DNA of 54,748 bases from positions 1-54,748 of the forward strand of contig LBYD01000005.1 of the NCBI GenBank assembly GCA_000995965.1, given 5' to 3'. Positions 26,982 through 35,634 of the stretch are shown here, piece by piece (within the stretch, counting starts at the first letter, position 1; every line of letters starts with the position of its first letter). A program made the position numbers and the translations under genes. The notes under the pieces were generated by a model. The model did no database searches and was not told the DNA's origin. It saw nothing but the letters and a program-made list of their open reading frames with translations. The stretch is from Candidatus Moranbacteria bacterium GW2011_GWC2_40_12. GTDB taxonomy: Bacteria; Patescibacteriota; Minisyncoccia; Moranbacterales; UBA11712.

Positions 26982-28122
26982 TTTCATATACCTCCAAAGT
27001 TTCCCGGGCGCATTTTTCCCAGCTGAATTTTTTGGCTTGCTCTTTGCCTTTTTTGACAAGTTCATCGCGCAAATTTTTGTCTCCGGCCAGCTTCTCCATT
27101 GCGTTCCCGATGCCTTCCGTGTCATGCGGATTGACATAGAGCGCCGCATCGCCCGCGATTTCAGGAATAGAAGCCACGCGTGAAACCAGGCATGGCGTCC
27201 CGCAGGCCATCGCTTCAACGATCGTCTGGCCAAAGCCTTCATAGAGGGACGGCATCACGAAAAATTCCGCGTGTGAATAGAGCGGCTTCAAATCATCCCC
27301 GCCAACATAACCGGTGAAGATAACGTCGTTATTGATCCCAAGGTCTTCCGCCTGCTGGAAATATTCCTTGAACAGCCAGCCGCGTTTTCCCGCGACGACC
27401 AATTGGTGGTCGAATTGCCCTCGAAAAGAGTTTTTGAACCGGGAAAATCCCTCGAGAACCCGCGTAAGATTTTTTCTCGGCTCGAGAGTTCCCAGAAAAA
27501 GAATATATTTGCCGCTTATCCCGTAATCTTTTCTTATTTTCTCCGCAGGAATGGAGCAAGCTTCAAAAAATCTTTTGTCAATGCCGTTATAAACCACGCT
27601 AATATTTTTTTCCGGAAAACCAAGAATCTCTTTCGCGTCTTTTTTGGTCGATTCGGAAACGGCAATGATTCGATCCGACTTTTTAGCCATGAACTTATAA
27701 AGCGCTTTGATCCTGGCGGTGGAAATTTTGGGAAAAAGTTCGGAAACGCGATAAGGCGCGAAGTCGTAGAAAGTCGTTATGATTTTCCCGCGGTAGGTTG
27801 CTGGAACCCGATAGAGCGGCGACGTGACGTGCAATACGTCCAATTTTTCCCGCGCATAAGTCGCAAGTCCCAGAATTTCCGAATAGGCTCCAGGCATATA
27901 TTTTTTGTAGTCGGAAAATGGGAAAAACTTGATTTTCACATTCGGCCGCGCGAATTTCTTGACGTCTTTGTCCCGGACTTTGAAATCAAAAAAAAGAACA
28001 TACTGGTTTTCACTGTCTATTTCGAGAATATTCTTCACGAGATGCCAAACATAATGAGCCACCCCGCTTGGGGCGGACTTTTCAGGATTCAGGATTGCTC
28101 TTGCGTCAATTCCAATGCGCAT
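26974..28122 (-). CDS. Glycosyltransferase family 4
   Basis: A 382-aa GT-B fold glycosyltransferase. The N-terminal acceptor domain starts RIGIDARAIL with PSGVAHYVWHL. The donor-binding domain has LGTLEPRKNLTRVLEGF and the E-x7-E motif in EGFGQTIVEAMACGTPC. This type transfers hexoses or similar sugars to lipids or polysaccharides at the cytoplasmic side of the membrane; the substrate is unknown. Its stop codon region overlaps the ileS start, so the two genes are translationally close. Confidence 0.92.
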   Translation of the reverse strand: MRIGIDARAILNPEKSAPSGVAHYVWHLVKNILEIDSENQYVLFFDFKVRDKDVKKFARPNVKIKFFPFSDYKKYMPGAYSEILGLATYAREKLDVLHVTSPLYRVPATYRGKIITTFYDFAPYRVSELFPKISTARIKALYKFMAKKSDRIIAVSESTKKDAKEILGFPEKNISVVYNGIDKRFFEACSIPAEKIRKDYGISGKYILFLGTLEPRKNLTRVLEGFSRFKNSFRGQFDHQLVVAGKRGWLFKEYFQQAEDLGINNDVIFTGYVGGDDLKPLYSHAEFFVMPSLYEGFGQTIVEAMACGTPCLVSRVASIPEIAGDAALYVNPHDTEGIGNAMEKLAGDKNLRDELVKKGKEQAKKFSWEKCARETLEVYENV

Positions 28123-28180
28123 ATATATTGTATTACTGCTGAATCCAATATACTATTTCCTTGCCATAAAATCAACTTTC

Positions 28181-28209
28181 TTGTAATTTGCCTCAGCGTC
28201 ATATAAAAT
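28181..28209 (+). promoter_or_regulatory. Candidate promoter of the subtilase gene, leaderless
   Basis: TTGTAA, a 17-nt spacer and TAAAAT precede ATG 28217 by only 7 nt. No Shine-Dalgarno sequence is seen, so transcription would start at or next to the ATG. Confidence 0.4.
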
Positions 28210-28216
28210 ATACTCA

Positions 28217-29524
28217 ATGCCAAGAAAAAACTTTTCAAAAAAATTATTGTTCCTGTTCGCTGCTGTTCTTTTTTTTGCGGGGCAGGTTTCTTTTGCTCCC
28301 GCTTACGTTTCGGCCATAGCAATGGAGAAAAAAAGCATCGTCCCGGAAAAAAATAATCATTGGAATTTTGCAGAATATGAAGCCGTCGTGAAAATTGCCT
28401 GCGCCGGCTGCCTTGATTCTATTGAGGAAAAATATGATGTCTCTCTTTCGCCTCTTGGCGGCGAAGGCAACGAGAATTTTTATCTCGCCGAAAGCCTTTC
28501 GCAGAAATCAACTCGGAAATTGGTAAAGTCTCTTGAAAAAGACCGGGATATCGAACTGGTCCAGCCGAATTTCAGATATAAGCCGCTCGCACGCGTGGCA
28601 AATGATGCTTATTATTCTGAAGAGTGGTGGCTTTTCAACTCTGCCGAAAATGCCGGCGGAGTAAACACGGCTTCAGCTTGGGATCTTGAATCAAAGAACC
28701 AGCGCAACGTGGCAGTGGCCGTCATCGACAGCGGAGCCAACCACAAGCACAAAGACCTCAAAAATAATTTGACCAAAGGTTCGGCTAAAGGAAAAAATTT
28801 TGAACACCCGAAGAGAAAGCCGACTGATGACGACGGGCACGGGAGTTTTCTGGCCGGAATAATCGCCGCGAAAACGAACAACCGCCGCGGCGTGTCCGGA
28901 GCGAGTTTTTATGAAAATCTGAAAGTGATGCCGCTCCGTTTTGACTTCACCACGTCCCAGGCGATTGAAGCCCTGAATTACGCCAAATCAAAAAATGTGA
29001 TGGTCGTGAACGCCAGCTGGGGAAGCTATGGCGAGGAAGGATTGGATCTCGCTCTCAAAGACGCTATTTCGCAGTATTCCGGCGTTTTCGTCACCGCTTC
29101 CGGAAACGAAAGCTACAATCACGAAAGCGGAAACGCGGATCAAAAAATGTATCCTTGCGATTTTGAGCTTGCGAACATCCTCTGCGTCGGCGCAACGGGC
29201 CATGATGGAAATTTGGCCGATTATTCCGATTATGGCGCGACTTTTGTCGATGTGGCCGCTCCCGGCGGGAGTGACGGGCATCCCCTGATCGGCCTCTCCG
29301 GTTCGAAAAGCGGATACGACGAGGCGGAAGGCAGCTCGCTCTCGACCGCGTTCGTGAGCGCCGAAGCCGGACTCCTTTTTTCGAAATTCCCGAATCTCTC
29401 CGGCGCGCAAGTGATCGAAATCATCAAAAATTCCGTCGACACGAACGCCAGCCTTGCCGGAAAAGTGTCGAGCGGCGGAAAAGTGAATTTCTTGAAAGCT
29501 GTGCAAACAGCAGCGGGTTACTAA
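28217..29524 (+). CDS. Secreted subtilisin-like serine protease (S8)
   Basis: A 435-aa exported protease precursor: signal peptide (LLFLFAAVLFFAGQVSFA), an inhibitor-I9-like propeptide to about residue 125, then the S8 domain. The catalytic triad is Asp in VAVIDSGAN (about 171), His in DDDGHGSFLAG (about 206) and Ser in GSSLSTAFV (about 374). The oxyanion Asn is in TASGNESYN. All residues are present. The gene faces away from the glycosyltransferase. With the M4 enzyme it gives the cell two extracytoplasmic endoproteases. Confidence 0.93.
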   Translation: MPRKNFSKKLLFLFAAVLFFAGQVSFAPAYVSAIAMEKKSIVPEKNNHWNFAEYEAVVKIACAGCLDSIEEKYDVSLSPLGGEGNENFYLAESLSQKSTRKLVKSLEKDRDIELVQPNFRYKPLARVANDAYYSEEWWLFNSAENAGGVNTASAWDLESKNQRNVAVAVIDSGANHKHKDLKNNLTKGSAKGKNFEHPKRKPTDDDGHGSFLAGIIAAKTNNRRGVSGASFYENLKVMPLRFDFTTSQAIEALNYAKSKNVMVVNASWGSYGEEGLDLALKDAISQYSGVFVTASGNESYNHESGNADQKMYPCDFELANILCVGATGHDGNLADYSDYGATFVDVAAPGGSDGHPLIGLSGSKSGYDEAEGSSLSTAFVSAEAGLLFSKFPNLSGAQVIEIIKNSVDTNASLAGKVSSGGKVNFLKAVQTAAGY

Positions 29525-29529
29525 AAAAA

Positions 29530-29553
29530 TTCACTACAATTAGTTGTAGTGAA
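29530..29553. repeat. ACTACAA-type palindrome after the subtilase gene
   Basis: TTCACTACAA and TTGTAGTGAA arms flank TTAG, a one-base variant of the perfect palindrome at the glyS stop. It begins six bases after the stop codon. Confidence 0.8.
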
Positions 29554-29650
29554 AAGCTTTAGTAATCTAATATACTGAAGTGTTTTTATAATTTATAAAT
29601 TAGTCAAAAATATGCATATGCATAAAAATGACTAATTTGATAGAAATAAA

Positions 29651-29671
29651 AATATCCGGCACAAGCCGGAT
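29651..29671 (-). terminator. Intrinsic terminator of the SpoIID-like gene
   Basis: On the minus strand ATCCGGC-TTGT-GCCGGAT is followed by ATTTTTATTT. Confidence 0.7.
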
Positions 29672-29712
29672 ACTAAATACAATATACTAATTACCAGATA
29701 CCAGATACTAAA
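29671..29712. repeat. Heptanucleotide tandem repeat (TACCAGA/TACTAAA) after the SpoIID-like gene
   Basis: Units TACTAAA, TACAATA, TACTAAT, TACCAGA, TACCAGA, TACTAAA follow one another with a strict 7-bp period. This intergenic tract has the same period as those inside metG, ileS and the U32 gene. Confidence 0.75.
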
Positions 29713-31032
29713 TCAATACGCTCCTTCAATCTTCACCCCCGTATAATAATACTTCAAAACCCATTCATAAGATTTTCCATCTTTCACCCATCCCCGCGCG
29801 CCATTAGCGGAAAGGCCATACATATGGTTCCCGTTTTCTCCCGGATCAAGGCCGGCTTTTTTTCCGTCCGGGTGGTCTTTCACTGATTTGAGGTATTGAT
29901 AGCCGTTCATGTCCCGTGTTTTTCCGTCCGTCCAAGAACAATACGGCGTGAGTGCAGTTTTGCCTTTGTAGGTGACTGTTTTCCCGCGCGTTTCTTGAGT
30001 CGCCTTTTTCATGTCCGGAATACGCTCTTCAATGACATAGCCTTTGTATATCTGGTCAGAGGAGGTGTCAGTAAGAAAAAAATTCTCTCCTTTGTGCTTG
30101 GTGCGTTTTTCTGAATGATAAAAGGCATAAGTCCGGAAAATAACCGAAAAAAGTTTCAGATAATCGTTGTCGAGACCGTTTCCGATTTCCCCCGTCCCCC
30201 AGGTATATTGCTCCATCGGAAGAACACTGATTGCCCAAGGCACGCCGTCTTCATTGAAAGAGAGTTCCAGTTTTCCACGGAATTTATTGTATTCAACAGA
30301 ACCAGAGGCGTAGCATCCGTTCGGATCGCTTTTCTTTTCGTTTGAGTCCTGATGCTTACAGTCCACAATTTCGATCACGCCTCCCCCGAGAGCCTCGATG
30401 GTGAGAAAGTTTCCTGAATCAACGTATGTATCGGGATCGCCTTCAATTCTTCCTTTTATACTGAAATCGCGATTTGCCCAGTCCGCCTTGATTCTATTCT
30501 TCACGTTCGGCGCGACTGACTTGAGAACCGTCCCGCTTTTATCTTTTATTTCAAGTCCGCTTTCCGACCGCACTTCTATTCTTTTGCTGTTTCCTTCCGA
30601 AAGTTTGAAAAGTCCAACCTTCATCTCCGGCCCCAGCGAGCCGCTGGATATCTGCCCCAATTTTTTGAGGGCTTTCTTCACTTTTTTGTATTCTCCCCGG
30701 CTCACTTTCGGCTTGTATTTTGCCCAAAGAGATTCCGGCACCCCGTTTTTTTCAAGAAGCTTCTGCCATTTGGTCGCTTTGGATTTTTTGGCTGCCTGAG
30801 AAACAGTTTTCTTTGTCACCATCAGGTATTCGCCTCTTGTCACCTTCGGCTTGTATTTCTCCCAGAGCTCTTCCGGAATTTTATTCTTTTCGAGAAGTTT
30901 TTGCCATTTGGTTTTCGCGGCCGCTTCGGCCCGGGGAACGCTTGAAGAAAAATAAAAGCCTCCTCCTGACAGAAATACTGCCGAAATCAGAAGAGGCAAA
31001 AGGATTGTTTTTAGTCTGATTTTTATATTCAT
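29713..31032 (-). CDS. Secreted SpoIID/LytB domain protein with two N-terminal repeats
   Basis: A 439-aa exported protein with a signal segment (ILLPLLISAVFLSGGGFYF). Two 35-residue repeats follow (TKWQKLLEKNKIPEELWEKY and TKWQKLLEKNGVPESLWAKY, each ending GEY). The SpoIID domain is recognised by LPMEQYTWGTGEIGN, FSVIFRTYAFYH and ALTPYCSWTDGKT. SpoIID relatives are lytic transglycosylases or amidase activators acting on peptidoglycan; here a cell-wall role is inferred. The repeats may bind wall material but resemble no family I can name. Confidence 0.88.
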   Translation of the reverse strand: MNIKIRLKTILLPLLISAVFLSGGGFYFSSSVPRAEAAAKTKWQKLLEKNKIPEELWEKYKPKVTRGEYLMVTKKTVSQAAKKSKATKWQKLLEKNGVPESLWAKYKPKVSRGEYKKVKKALKKLGQISSGSLGPEMKVGLFKLSEGNSKRIEVRSESGLEIKDKSGTVLKSVAPNVKNRIKADWANRDFSIKGRIEGDPDTYVDSGNFLTIEALGGGVIEIVDCKHQDSNEKKSDPNGCYASGSVEYNKFRGKLELSFNEDGVPWAISVLPMEQYTWGTGEIGNGLDNDYLKLFSVIFRTYAFYHSEKRTKHKGENFFLTDTSSDQIYKGYVIEERIPDMKKATQETRGKTVTYKGKTALTPYCSWTDGKTRDMNGYQYLKSVKDHPDGKKAGLDPGENGNHMYGLSANGARGWVKDGKSYEWVLKYYYTGVKIEGAY

Positions 31033-31167
31033 TTATACCCGGAAATCAGCTTTTTACGAGTATATAACAGTTTAGCATATTTTCCGGAGAAAGTCCAATC
31101 TTGCCAAATAGGGAAATTTGAAATATAATCTCAACGTGGTTCTTTGGAAATACAATATTCCCGGGTA

Positions 31168-31211
31168 CCCGCCCGCCGTGCAAGACTTGCTTGCAAGGCG
31201 TTGCGGGCGGG
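31168..31211. repeat. GC-rich hairpin upstream of the GIY-YIG ORF
   Basis: CCCGCCCGC pairs with GCGGGCGGG, and inside it TGCAAG pairs with CTTGCA. It sits directly after the left direct repeat and 12 bases before the ATG. Confidence 0.75.
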
Positions 31212-31223
31212 GCTCAATAAAAA

Positions 31224-31460
31224 ATGTATTATACATACGTAATAAAAAGTGAAAGAGACAAGAATCTTTATGTTGGTTTCACGAAAGATTTGAAAAAAAG
31301 ATTCGAGGAGCACAACTCGGGATTAGTCGATGCAACGAAAGACAGAACACCGTTCTTATTGGTCTATTATGAAGCTTGTCGGGATCGCAAAAAAGCGATA
31401 CGGCGAGAAAAATATTTTAAGACCGGATTTGGACGAAGGTTCCTAAAAAATAGAATATAA
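31224..31460 (+). CDS. GIY-YIG domain endonuclease-like protein
   Basis: A 78-aa stand-alone GIY-YIG domain of the UPF0213/YhbQ type. YYTYVIKSERDKNLYVGFT carries the two hallmark motifs (here TYV and YVG), followed by the conserved Arg/His of KKRFEEHNSG and the late Glu of AIRREKYFKTG. The catalytic residues seem to be kept. It ends just before the tRNA-Asn gene and is bounded by direct repeats, so it may be a homing-like unit rather than a housekeeping gene. Confidence 0.88.
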   Translation: MYYTYVIKSERDKNLYVGFTKDLKKRFEEHNSGLVDATKDRTPFLLVYYEACRDRKKAIRREKYFKTGFGRRFLKNRI

Positions 31461-31463
31461 TAT

Positions 31464-31535
31464 TCCCGGGTAGCTCAATGGTAGAGCAGTTGACTGTTAA
31501 TCAATTGGTTACAGGTTCGAATCCTGTCCCGGGAG
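31464..31535 (+). tRNA. tRNA-Asn (anticodon GTT)
   Basis: The acceptor stem TCCCGGG pairs with CCCGGGA. The D arm is GCTC...GAGC, the anticodon arm GTTGA-CTGTTAA-TCAAT reads GTT, and the T arm is ACAGG-TTCGAAT-CCTGT. The discriminator is G and no CCA is encoded. The T arm and acceptor overlap the 3' end of the serine recombinase on the other strand. A TATAAT box lies immediately upstream at 31456-31461. Confidence 0.95.
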
Positions 31536-32999
31536 CAGTAAGGGATCATGAGCGTGCTCAAGGATCGTATTGAAGGGAGATTTTAGCTCAAATAAAAGGT
31601 TTTTGCCTGAAAGACGGCAGTTCTGAAGTAGGAAACTCAAGAGCTGCCGTTTTTCGTTGGCTTCAGAACTTTCAAAGATTTTCAATGCCCGGTTAGTCAA
31701 AGAAAATACCATAGATGCGGCAATATGGAAGTTTTCATCGGCCTTTGTATAATCCTCAAGCCGGATGTTTATGTCGTACTGCTTTTCTTTGTATTCTTTC
31801 AGCTTTGTGTCATATATATCCCGAGTAATACTGCTTTCGACGAGGAGATCCAAAAGTCTGTCGGTATTTTGCTGGATCTTGTCATACTCTGCCCTAAGCT
31901 GTTTTATGGCTAGCTCGTGAAACTGGTTTTTGTTTTCGTTTATCTTTTTCAATCGCGCGACGACTTTATCAACCTTTTCCTGCGGCATTTGAATATCTCG
32001 GAGCATTTTTTTGATCGGAGCAAGCAACTTTTCCTCGCGAATCCATGTGCGCTCGCAATTTCCCTTGAAGTTCGAACAACTGTAATAGACGTAGCGGCCC
32101 TTTTTGAGTTCCGGGGTGATCGTGCATCCGCATTTTTCGCAATGCACCAGTCCGCGCAAGGCAAAGGGCTTGGCGGCGTATTTTATCGTTTTCTTGTTAT
32201 AGCTGGCTAGAATGTCCTGAACGTCCTCAAAAAGCCGTTTAGGAACGATTGTGGCGTATTTGTGGGGGTATTCTCGGCCCTTCGAGGTCATAATGCCTAT
32301 ATAGAATTTATCCTTGAGAGCCGTGTGAATCATGCTCGGGCTGATTAACTTTCCGTTTCGGCTTCTAAGGCCCAACTTGTATATTTCCGTCGCTAGCGTC
32401 TTTACGGAGTAGTTTTTCGTCGCGTATAGCTCAAACATCTTGCGGACGAGCTCGGCTCGCTGTGGATCAAGCACATAGTCCGTTTTGCCGTCTTCGACGA
32501 CGCGAAGATAGCCGAGGCGTTCCTGCCCGATCCATTCCCCGTTTCGAAGTTTCTGCTCCAGCGCGCGCCTTGTGTTGTCGCTCACTGCATCCGAATAGTA
32601 TTTTGCCAAATTCAAGCCTATGCCAAACATAAACTTTTCGTTGGCTGAAATGCCGGAATTCACGACAAGGCTATCGGATGCGAAATGAAGCTCGATTTTG
32701 TCCTGCATGGCGAGCTCGTATAGCATGGGGACGCGCTTGTCAAAAACATTACGGCTGAACCGATCCACTTTGTCGAAACATACGGCGCATTGCTCCTTGC
32801 TTCCCTTGATAAATTCAAGGGCTTGATCGAACTCGTCGCGCTTTTGCTTATACGCGCTTTCGTCAAAGCTGAATTTTTTGGCAACGGCAAAACCTTTTCG
32901 CTTGCAGTATTCTTCAAGGCGATGAATTTGAGCGGGCAATGAATTGCCAGCCTCTTTTTGTTCTTCAGTTGAAACTCTTGCGAGGATTATTGCTTTCAT
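31509..32999 (-). CDS. Large serine recombinase
   Basis: A 496-aa site-specific recombinase of the resolvase/invertase superfamily. The catalytic Ser10 is in ARVSTEEQ, with the DKVDRFSRN block of the resolvase domain. The recombinase domain follows (ALEQKLRNGEWIGQERLGYL), then a zinc ribbon (CEKCGC...CSNFKGNC) and a coiled-coil region. This is the architecture of integrases and transposases that need no host factors. Its last codons (LLPGQDSNL, stop) are the complement of the tRNA-Asn T arm and acceptor, so the C terminus was acquired from the target. It overlaps vsr by 35 bp. Confidence 0.93.
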   Translation of the reverse strand: MKAIILARVSTEEQKEAGNSLPAQIHRLEEYCKRKGFAVAKKFSFDESAYKQKRDEFDQALEFIKGSKEQCAVCFDKVDRFSRNVFDKRVPMLYELAMQDKIELHFASDSLVVNSGISANEKFMFGIGLNLAKYYSDAVSDNTRRALEQKLRNGEWIGQERLGYLRVVEDGKTDYVLDPQRAELVRKMFELYATKNYSVKTLATEIYKLGLRSRNGKLISPSMIHTALKDKFYIGIMTSKGREYPHKYATIVPKRLFEDVQDILASYNKKTIKYAAKPFALRGLVHCEKCGCTITPELKKGRYVYYSCSNFKGNCERTWIREEKLLAPIKKMLRDIQMPQEKVDKVVARLKKINENKNQFHELAIKQLRAEYDKIQQNTDRLLDLLVESSITRDIYDTKLKEYKEKQYDINIRLEDYTKADENFHIAASMVFSLTNRALKIFESSEANEKRQLLSFLLQNCRLSGKNLLFELKSPFNTILEHAHDPLLLPGQDSNL

Positions 33000-33399
33000 T
33001 TTTTATCCAACTCAATATTTTATTTAGGGTTATCATAGTATTTTTTTCAAGCTGACATTCCCAAATTGTCATAACTGACCATTTTTTTTGCTTCAAACAT
33101 TTTATGCTCTTTTTATCCCTTAATTTATTTGATTTTATTTTTCTTTTCCAAAAATCTGTATTGGTTTTAGGAATTTTAGAATTTTTGCAGGAATGGCCGT
33201 GCCAGAAACAACCGTTAATAAATATTGCTTTCCTTTTCTTCACAAAGACAATATCCGGTTTGCCCTGTATCGGGTAGTGGATTCTGTATCTTAATCCTTT
33301 TTTGAACAGAAAATTTCTTACTGTCATTTCCGGGGAAGTATCCACTGATCTGATCCGGGACATATTATGACTTCTTTTTTCTTTTGACACTATGTCCAT
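32965..33399 (-). CDS. vsr: Very short patch repair endonuclease
   Basis: A 144-aa Vsr protein, which nicks next to T:G mismatches produced by deamination of 5-methylcytosine. Asp49 (GKPDIVFV) and His67/His69 ([10 protein letters not shown]) match the catalytic residues; Glu24 is in SPEMTVR. The start region [11 protein letters not shown] is typical. It overlaps the methyltransferase gene by 35 bp and the recombinase gene by 35 bp, so the three are translationally coupled. It presumably protects the host from the mutagenic effect of the adjacent methyltransferase. Confidence 0.93.
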   Translation of the reverse strand: MDIVSKEKRSHNMSRIRSVDTSPEMTVRNFLFKKGLRYRIHYPIQGKPDIVFVKKRKAIFINGCFWHGHSCKNSKIPKTNTDFWKRKIKSNKLRDKKSIKCLKQKKWSVMTIWECQLEKNTMITLNKILSWIKNESNNPRKSFN

Positions 33400-34363
33400 A
33401 GACGTTTACAGTCTTTAGCACCTGTTTTGCGAGAGCTTCGATAACGGGAACAACAACGGCATTGCCAAATTGTCTGTAGGCCTGTGTATCCGATACCGGT
33501 ATATAAAAATCGTCGTTGAATCCCATAAGTCGCGCACATTCTCTAGGTGTAAGTCTGCGGGGGTTTTTACCATCCTGCTTTATAAGTATTTCTGATCCAT
33601 CCTTATGATATCTCGCACTCAATGTGCGCGTAGTAAGGTCCTTGTCTGGATCAATCAGCCCGTATCCGAATCCATTACCTTTCTCTCTGTGTTTTTGTGC
33701 GTATTTTTGCAAGTAATCCCAAAGTTTATCCGAAAGGGTATATTTCTTATCCACCTTTTTTTCCAGTATGCCTTTTAATTCCCATTTTCTTTTCTCGGGT
33801 TTTTCGGGAAATGTAAAATCTATGTCTGAATATTCGTCAACCCGGAAGCCAATAATAAAAATACGCTCTCTGTGCTGCGGCACGTAATATCTTGCATCTA
33901 TAACCTGTGAAAATATTTTATAGCCCAAGTCAGTCAGTGTCTTCTCAATGACTTTGTAGGTGTTTCCCTTATCGTGAGACTTGAGATTTTTGACATTTTC
34001 CAAAAATAAAATTTTGGGCTTTCTTTTTTTTATGATTCTGGCAATGTCAAAAAACAAGTTTCCTTGCTTCTTATCATCGAATCCGTGTGCTCTTCCCAAA
34101 CTTATTTTTTTCGATACTCCGGCCAAAGAAAAAGGTTGGCAAGGAAAGCCAGCAAGCAATACATCGTGCCTCGGAATTATTTCCTCGCTGATATTCTTGA
34201 TATCTCCGGAAGCGGATTCCCCATGATTCAATCTGTATGTCATCTGACAGTATTTATCATATTCTGATGTGAAAACACACTCACCTCCCATACTCTGGAA
34301 TGGGATTCTTATCCCTCCGATGCCAGCAAACAAATCGATAAATTTAAATTTTGATTTTTTCAT
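33365..34363 (-). CDS. DNA (cytosine-5-)-methyltransferase
   Basis: A 332-aa C5 methyltransferase. Motif I is [15 protein letters not shown], motif IV has the catalytic Cys in [11 protein letters not shown] (about residue 75), motif VI is FLENVKNL, and motif X-type sequence [12 protein letters not shown] is near the C terminus. The start ATG 34363 is preferred over the TTG at 34372. The target site cannot be read from sequence. It begins right after the stop of the candidate restriction gene and overlaps vsr. Confidence 0.95.
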   Translation of the reverse strand: MKKSKFKFIDLFAGIGGIRIPFQSMGGECVFTSEYDKYCQMTYRLNHGESASGDIKNISEEIIPRHDVLLAGFPCQPFSLAGVSKKISLGRAHGFDDKKQGNLFFDIARIIKKRKPKILFLENVKNLKSHDKGNTYKVIEKTLTDLGYKIFSQVIDARYYVPQHRERIFIIGFRVDEYSDIDFTFPEKPEKRKWELKGILEKKVDKKYTLSDKLWDYLQKYAQKHREKGNGFGYGLIDPDKDLTTRTLSARYHKDGSEILIKQDGKNPRRLTPRECARLMGFNDDFYIPVSDTQAYRQFGNAVVVPVIEALAKQVLKTVNVYGHSVKRKKKS

Positions 34364-34364
34364 T

Positions 34365-35450
34365 TTATTCAATAAATTTCTCTTCTATTTTTTCACTAAA
34401 TTCTTGAGCTGTCTTTTTTATTTCTTCCGGCATATTGCCAATAATTTTAAGATTGTCTTCAGAGATAGTATCTTCGGTAAAATCCCTAAAGCGGTCATAA
34501 TGCAGCTTTACTGTTTGAGTGTTTTGCCCTCCCATTCCTCGACCACCGGCCTGTAAGTTCCAGCCAGAAGCCATAATAATGTCGCTTAAGGTGATATATT
34601 TCCATCCTTGAAAAACTCCTGCCTCATTAAGTTCTCTTATGAGATATATGGCATTTGCGTCATTTGGCAAACACAATCGAAGCATCATCATAATCCTACC
34701 CGCATCAATGCCGAAGAATTTACTTGAAGAATTTTCTGTTGCAGCAAATTTTTCTTTAATCTCCATCGGAAATATATGCTTTTGAGACAAGCTTATGGCA
34801 AACTGATCAACATCGTAGGGATCATTAACGGGTTTTTTGAGCAGTGCTTTCAAAAACCCTGTGTAAAAGAGCTCATTCAGTAATGCCGTCTTCAAAATTT
34901 CCTGATCCAGATTGTTGATGCCTTCCTTTATGTTTTCTTCCCAATCCATTCTTCCGTACGAAGGGCGACCTCTGTTTCCCGGCCACTTATCAAAAAAATT
35001 ATTGATGTTTTTTTCTTCAAATTGTCCATTTTCCAGAACAAACAAACGCCAAGAGAGATTTTCATAATTATCTTCCCCCAATTCTTCTACGGGCAATTCC
35101 CCAGTCGGAGTGTGAGCAACCGCGTATGCAACTCCCAATCCTGCATTATTCATAAACTCTGATATAGCGTGAAGCGGTCTGAAAAAATCTCCCAGTAATG
35201 ATCTTGGATTACAGGCTAGCGAAGTTTTGACAGCTTCCGGATGAATAAAAAAGGCAAAGCGAAATTTATAATAATCTGGATTCTTGGGTGATAATAGCCA
35301 GCATCCCGGGAATATTTTTTCGTTAGCTGAAGAACCAAACTTATTACGTTTTATTTCGTCAGCTAGGATTATTTGAGCTAGCAATCCCTTAGCTTTATTT
35401 TTGGGCCAGTAGTGCTGCAACAGATTAACGAGTTTTTCTCTATTTGCCAT
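34365..35450 (-). CDS. Candidate type II restriction endonuclease
   Basis: I do not recognise a named family. ATG 35450 ([15 protein letters not shown]) gives 361 aa and is preferred to 35501, which would run back through the HTH gene. A PD-(D/E)xK-like core is plausible: DPYDVDQF near residue 211 followed by hydrophobic residues and MEIKEK near 228. The position directly before a C5 methyltransferase and vsr makes it the likely cognate nuclease. The end [19 protein letters not shown] is helical. Function is inferred from position plus the putative core. Confidence 0.6.
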   Translation of the reverse strand: MANREKLVNLLQHYWPKNKAKGLLAQIILADEIKRNKFGSSANEKIFPGCWLLSPKNPDYYKFRFAFFIHPEAVKTSLACNPRSLLGDFFRPLHAISEFMNNAGLGVAYAVAHTPTGELPVEELGEDNYENLSWRLFVLENGQFEEKNINNFFDKWPGNRGRPSYGRMDWEENIKEGINNLDQEILKTALLNELFYTGFLKALLKKPVNDPYDVDQFAISLSQKHIFPMEIKEKFAATENSSSKFFGIDAGRIMMMLRLCLPNDANAIYLIRELNEAGVFQGWKYITLSDIIMASGWNLQAGGRGMGGQNTQTVKLHYDRFRDFTEDTISEDNLKIIGNMPEEIKKTAQEFSEKIEEKFIE

Positions 35451-35634
35451 AATTTTTTGCCTTCGATTTATTAAGAAATTTAACAAATTCCGATCTTTCA
35501 ATCCGAAATTCTTTTCCTATTTTGTAGGCTTTCAATTTTCCAGCGTCAATATAACGATAAATCGTCATTATGTTAAGCCGCAGTTTATCGGCTAATTCTC
35601 GCGCCGTGTAAAATTCTTTCTCGCTTTCAGTCAT
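35440..35634 (-). CDS. Small HTH (excisionase-type) DNA-binding protein
   Basis: ATG 35634 (MTESEKEFYTARELADKL) gives 64 aa. The sequence YTARELADKLRLNIMTIYRYIDAG is a MerR/excisionase-like winged helix (HTH_17) start, followed by KIGKEFRIERSEFVKFL. Such proteins act as excisionases or as transcriptional controllers. It overlaps the gene before it by 8 bp and the restriction gene by 11 bp, so it could act as controller of the R-M genes or as excision factor for the recombinase; sequence alone cannot decide. Confidence 0.8.
   Translation of the reverse strand: MTESEKEFYTARELADKLRLNIMTIYRYIDAGKLKAYKIGKEFRIERSEFVKFLNKSKAKNYGK

Larger units (their letters stand above)
31154..31472. mobile_element. 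Candidate mini-element: GIY-YIG ORF between direct repeats of the tRNA-Asn 5' end
   Basis: AATATTCCCGGGTA at 31154-31167 is repeated exactly at 31459-31472, where it forms the start of tRNA-Asn. The match extends to 17 bp with one mismatch and includes a TACAAT/TATAAT box. Between the copies lie a strong hairpin and a GIY-YIG ORF. This looks like target-site duplication or repeated insertion at the tRNA promoter; mobility is inference. Confidence 0.45.

Noticed and set aside
26982-27242. 87-residue N-terminal extension of IleRS in the ORF track
   Set aside because: It is an out-of-frame reading of the glycosyltransferase gene; a ribosome binding site and the family start point to ATG 26981.
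31131-31313. 60-aa minus-strand ORF across the hairpin before the GIY-YIG gene
   Set aside because: Antisense to the GIY-YIG start and composed of the hairpin sequence; no support as a gene.
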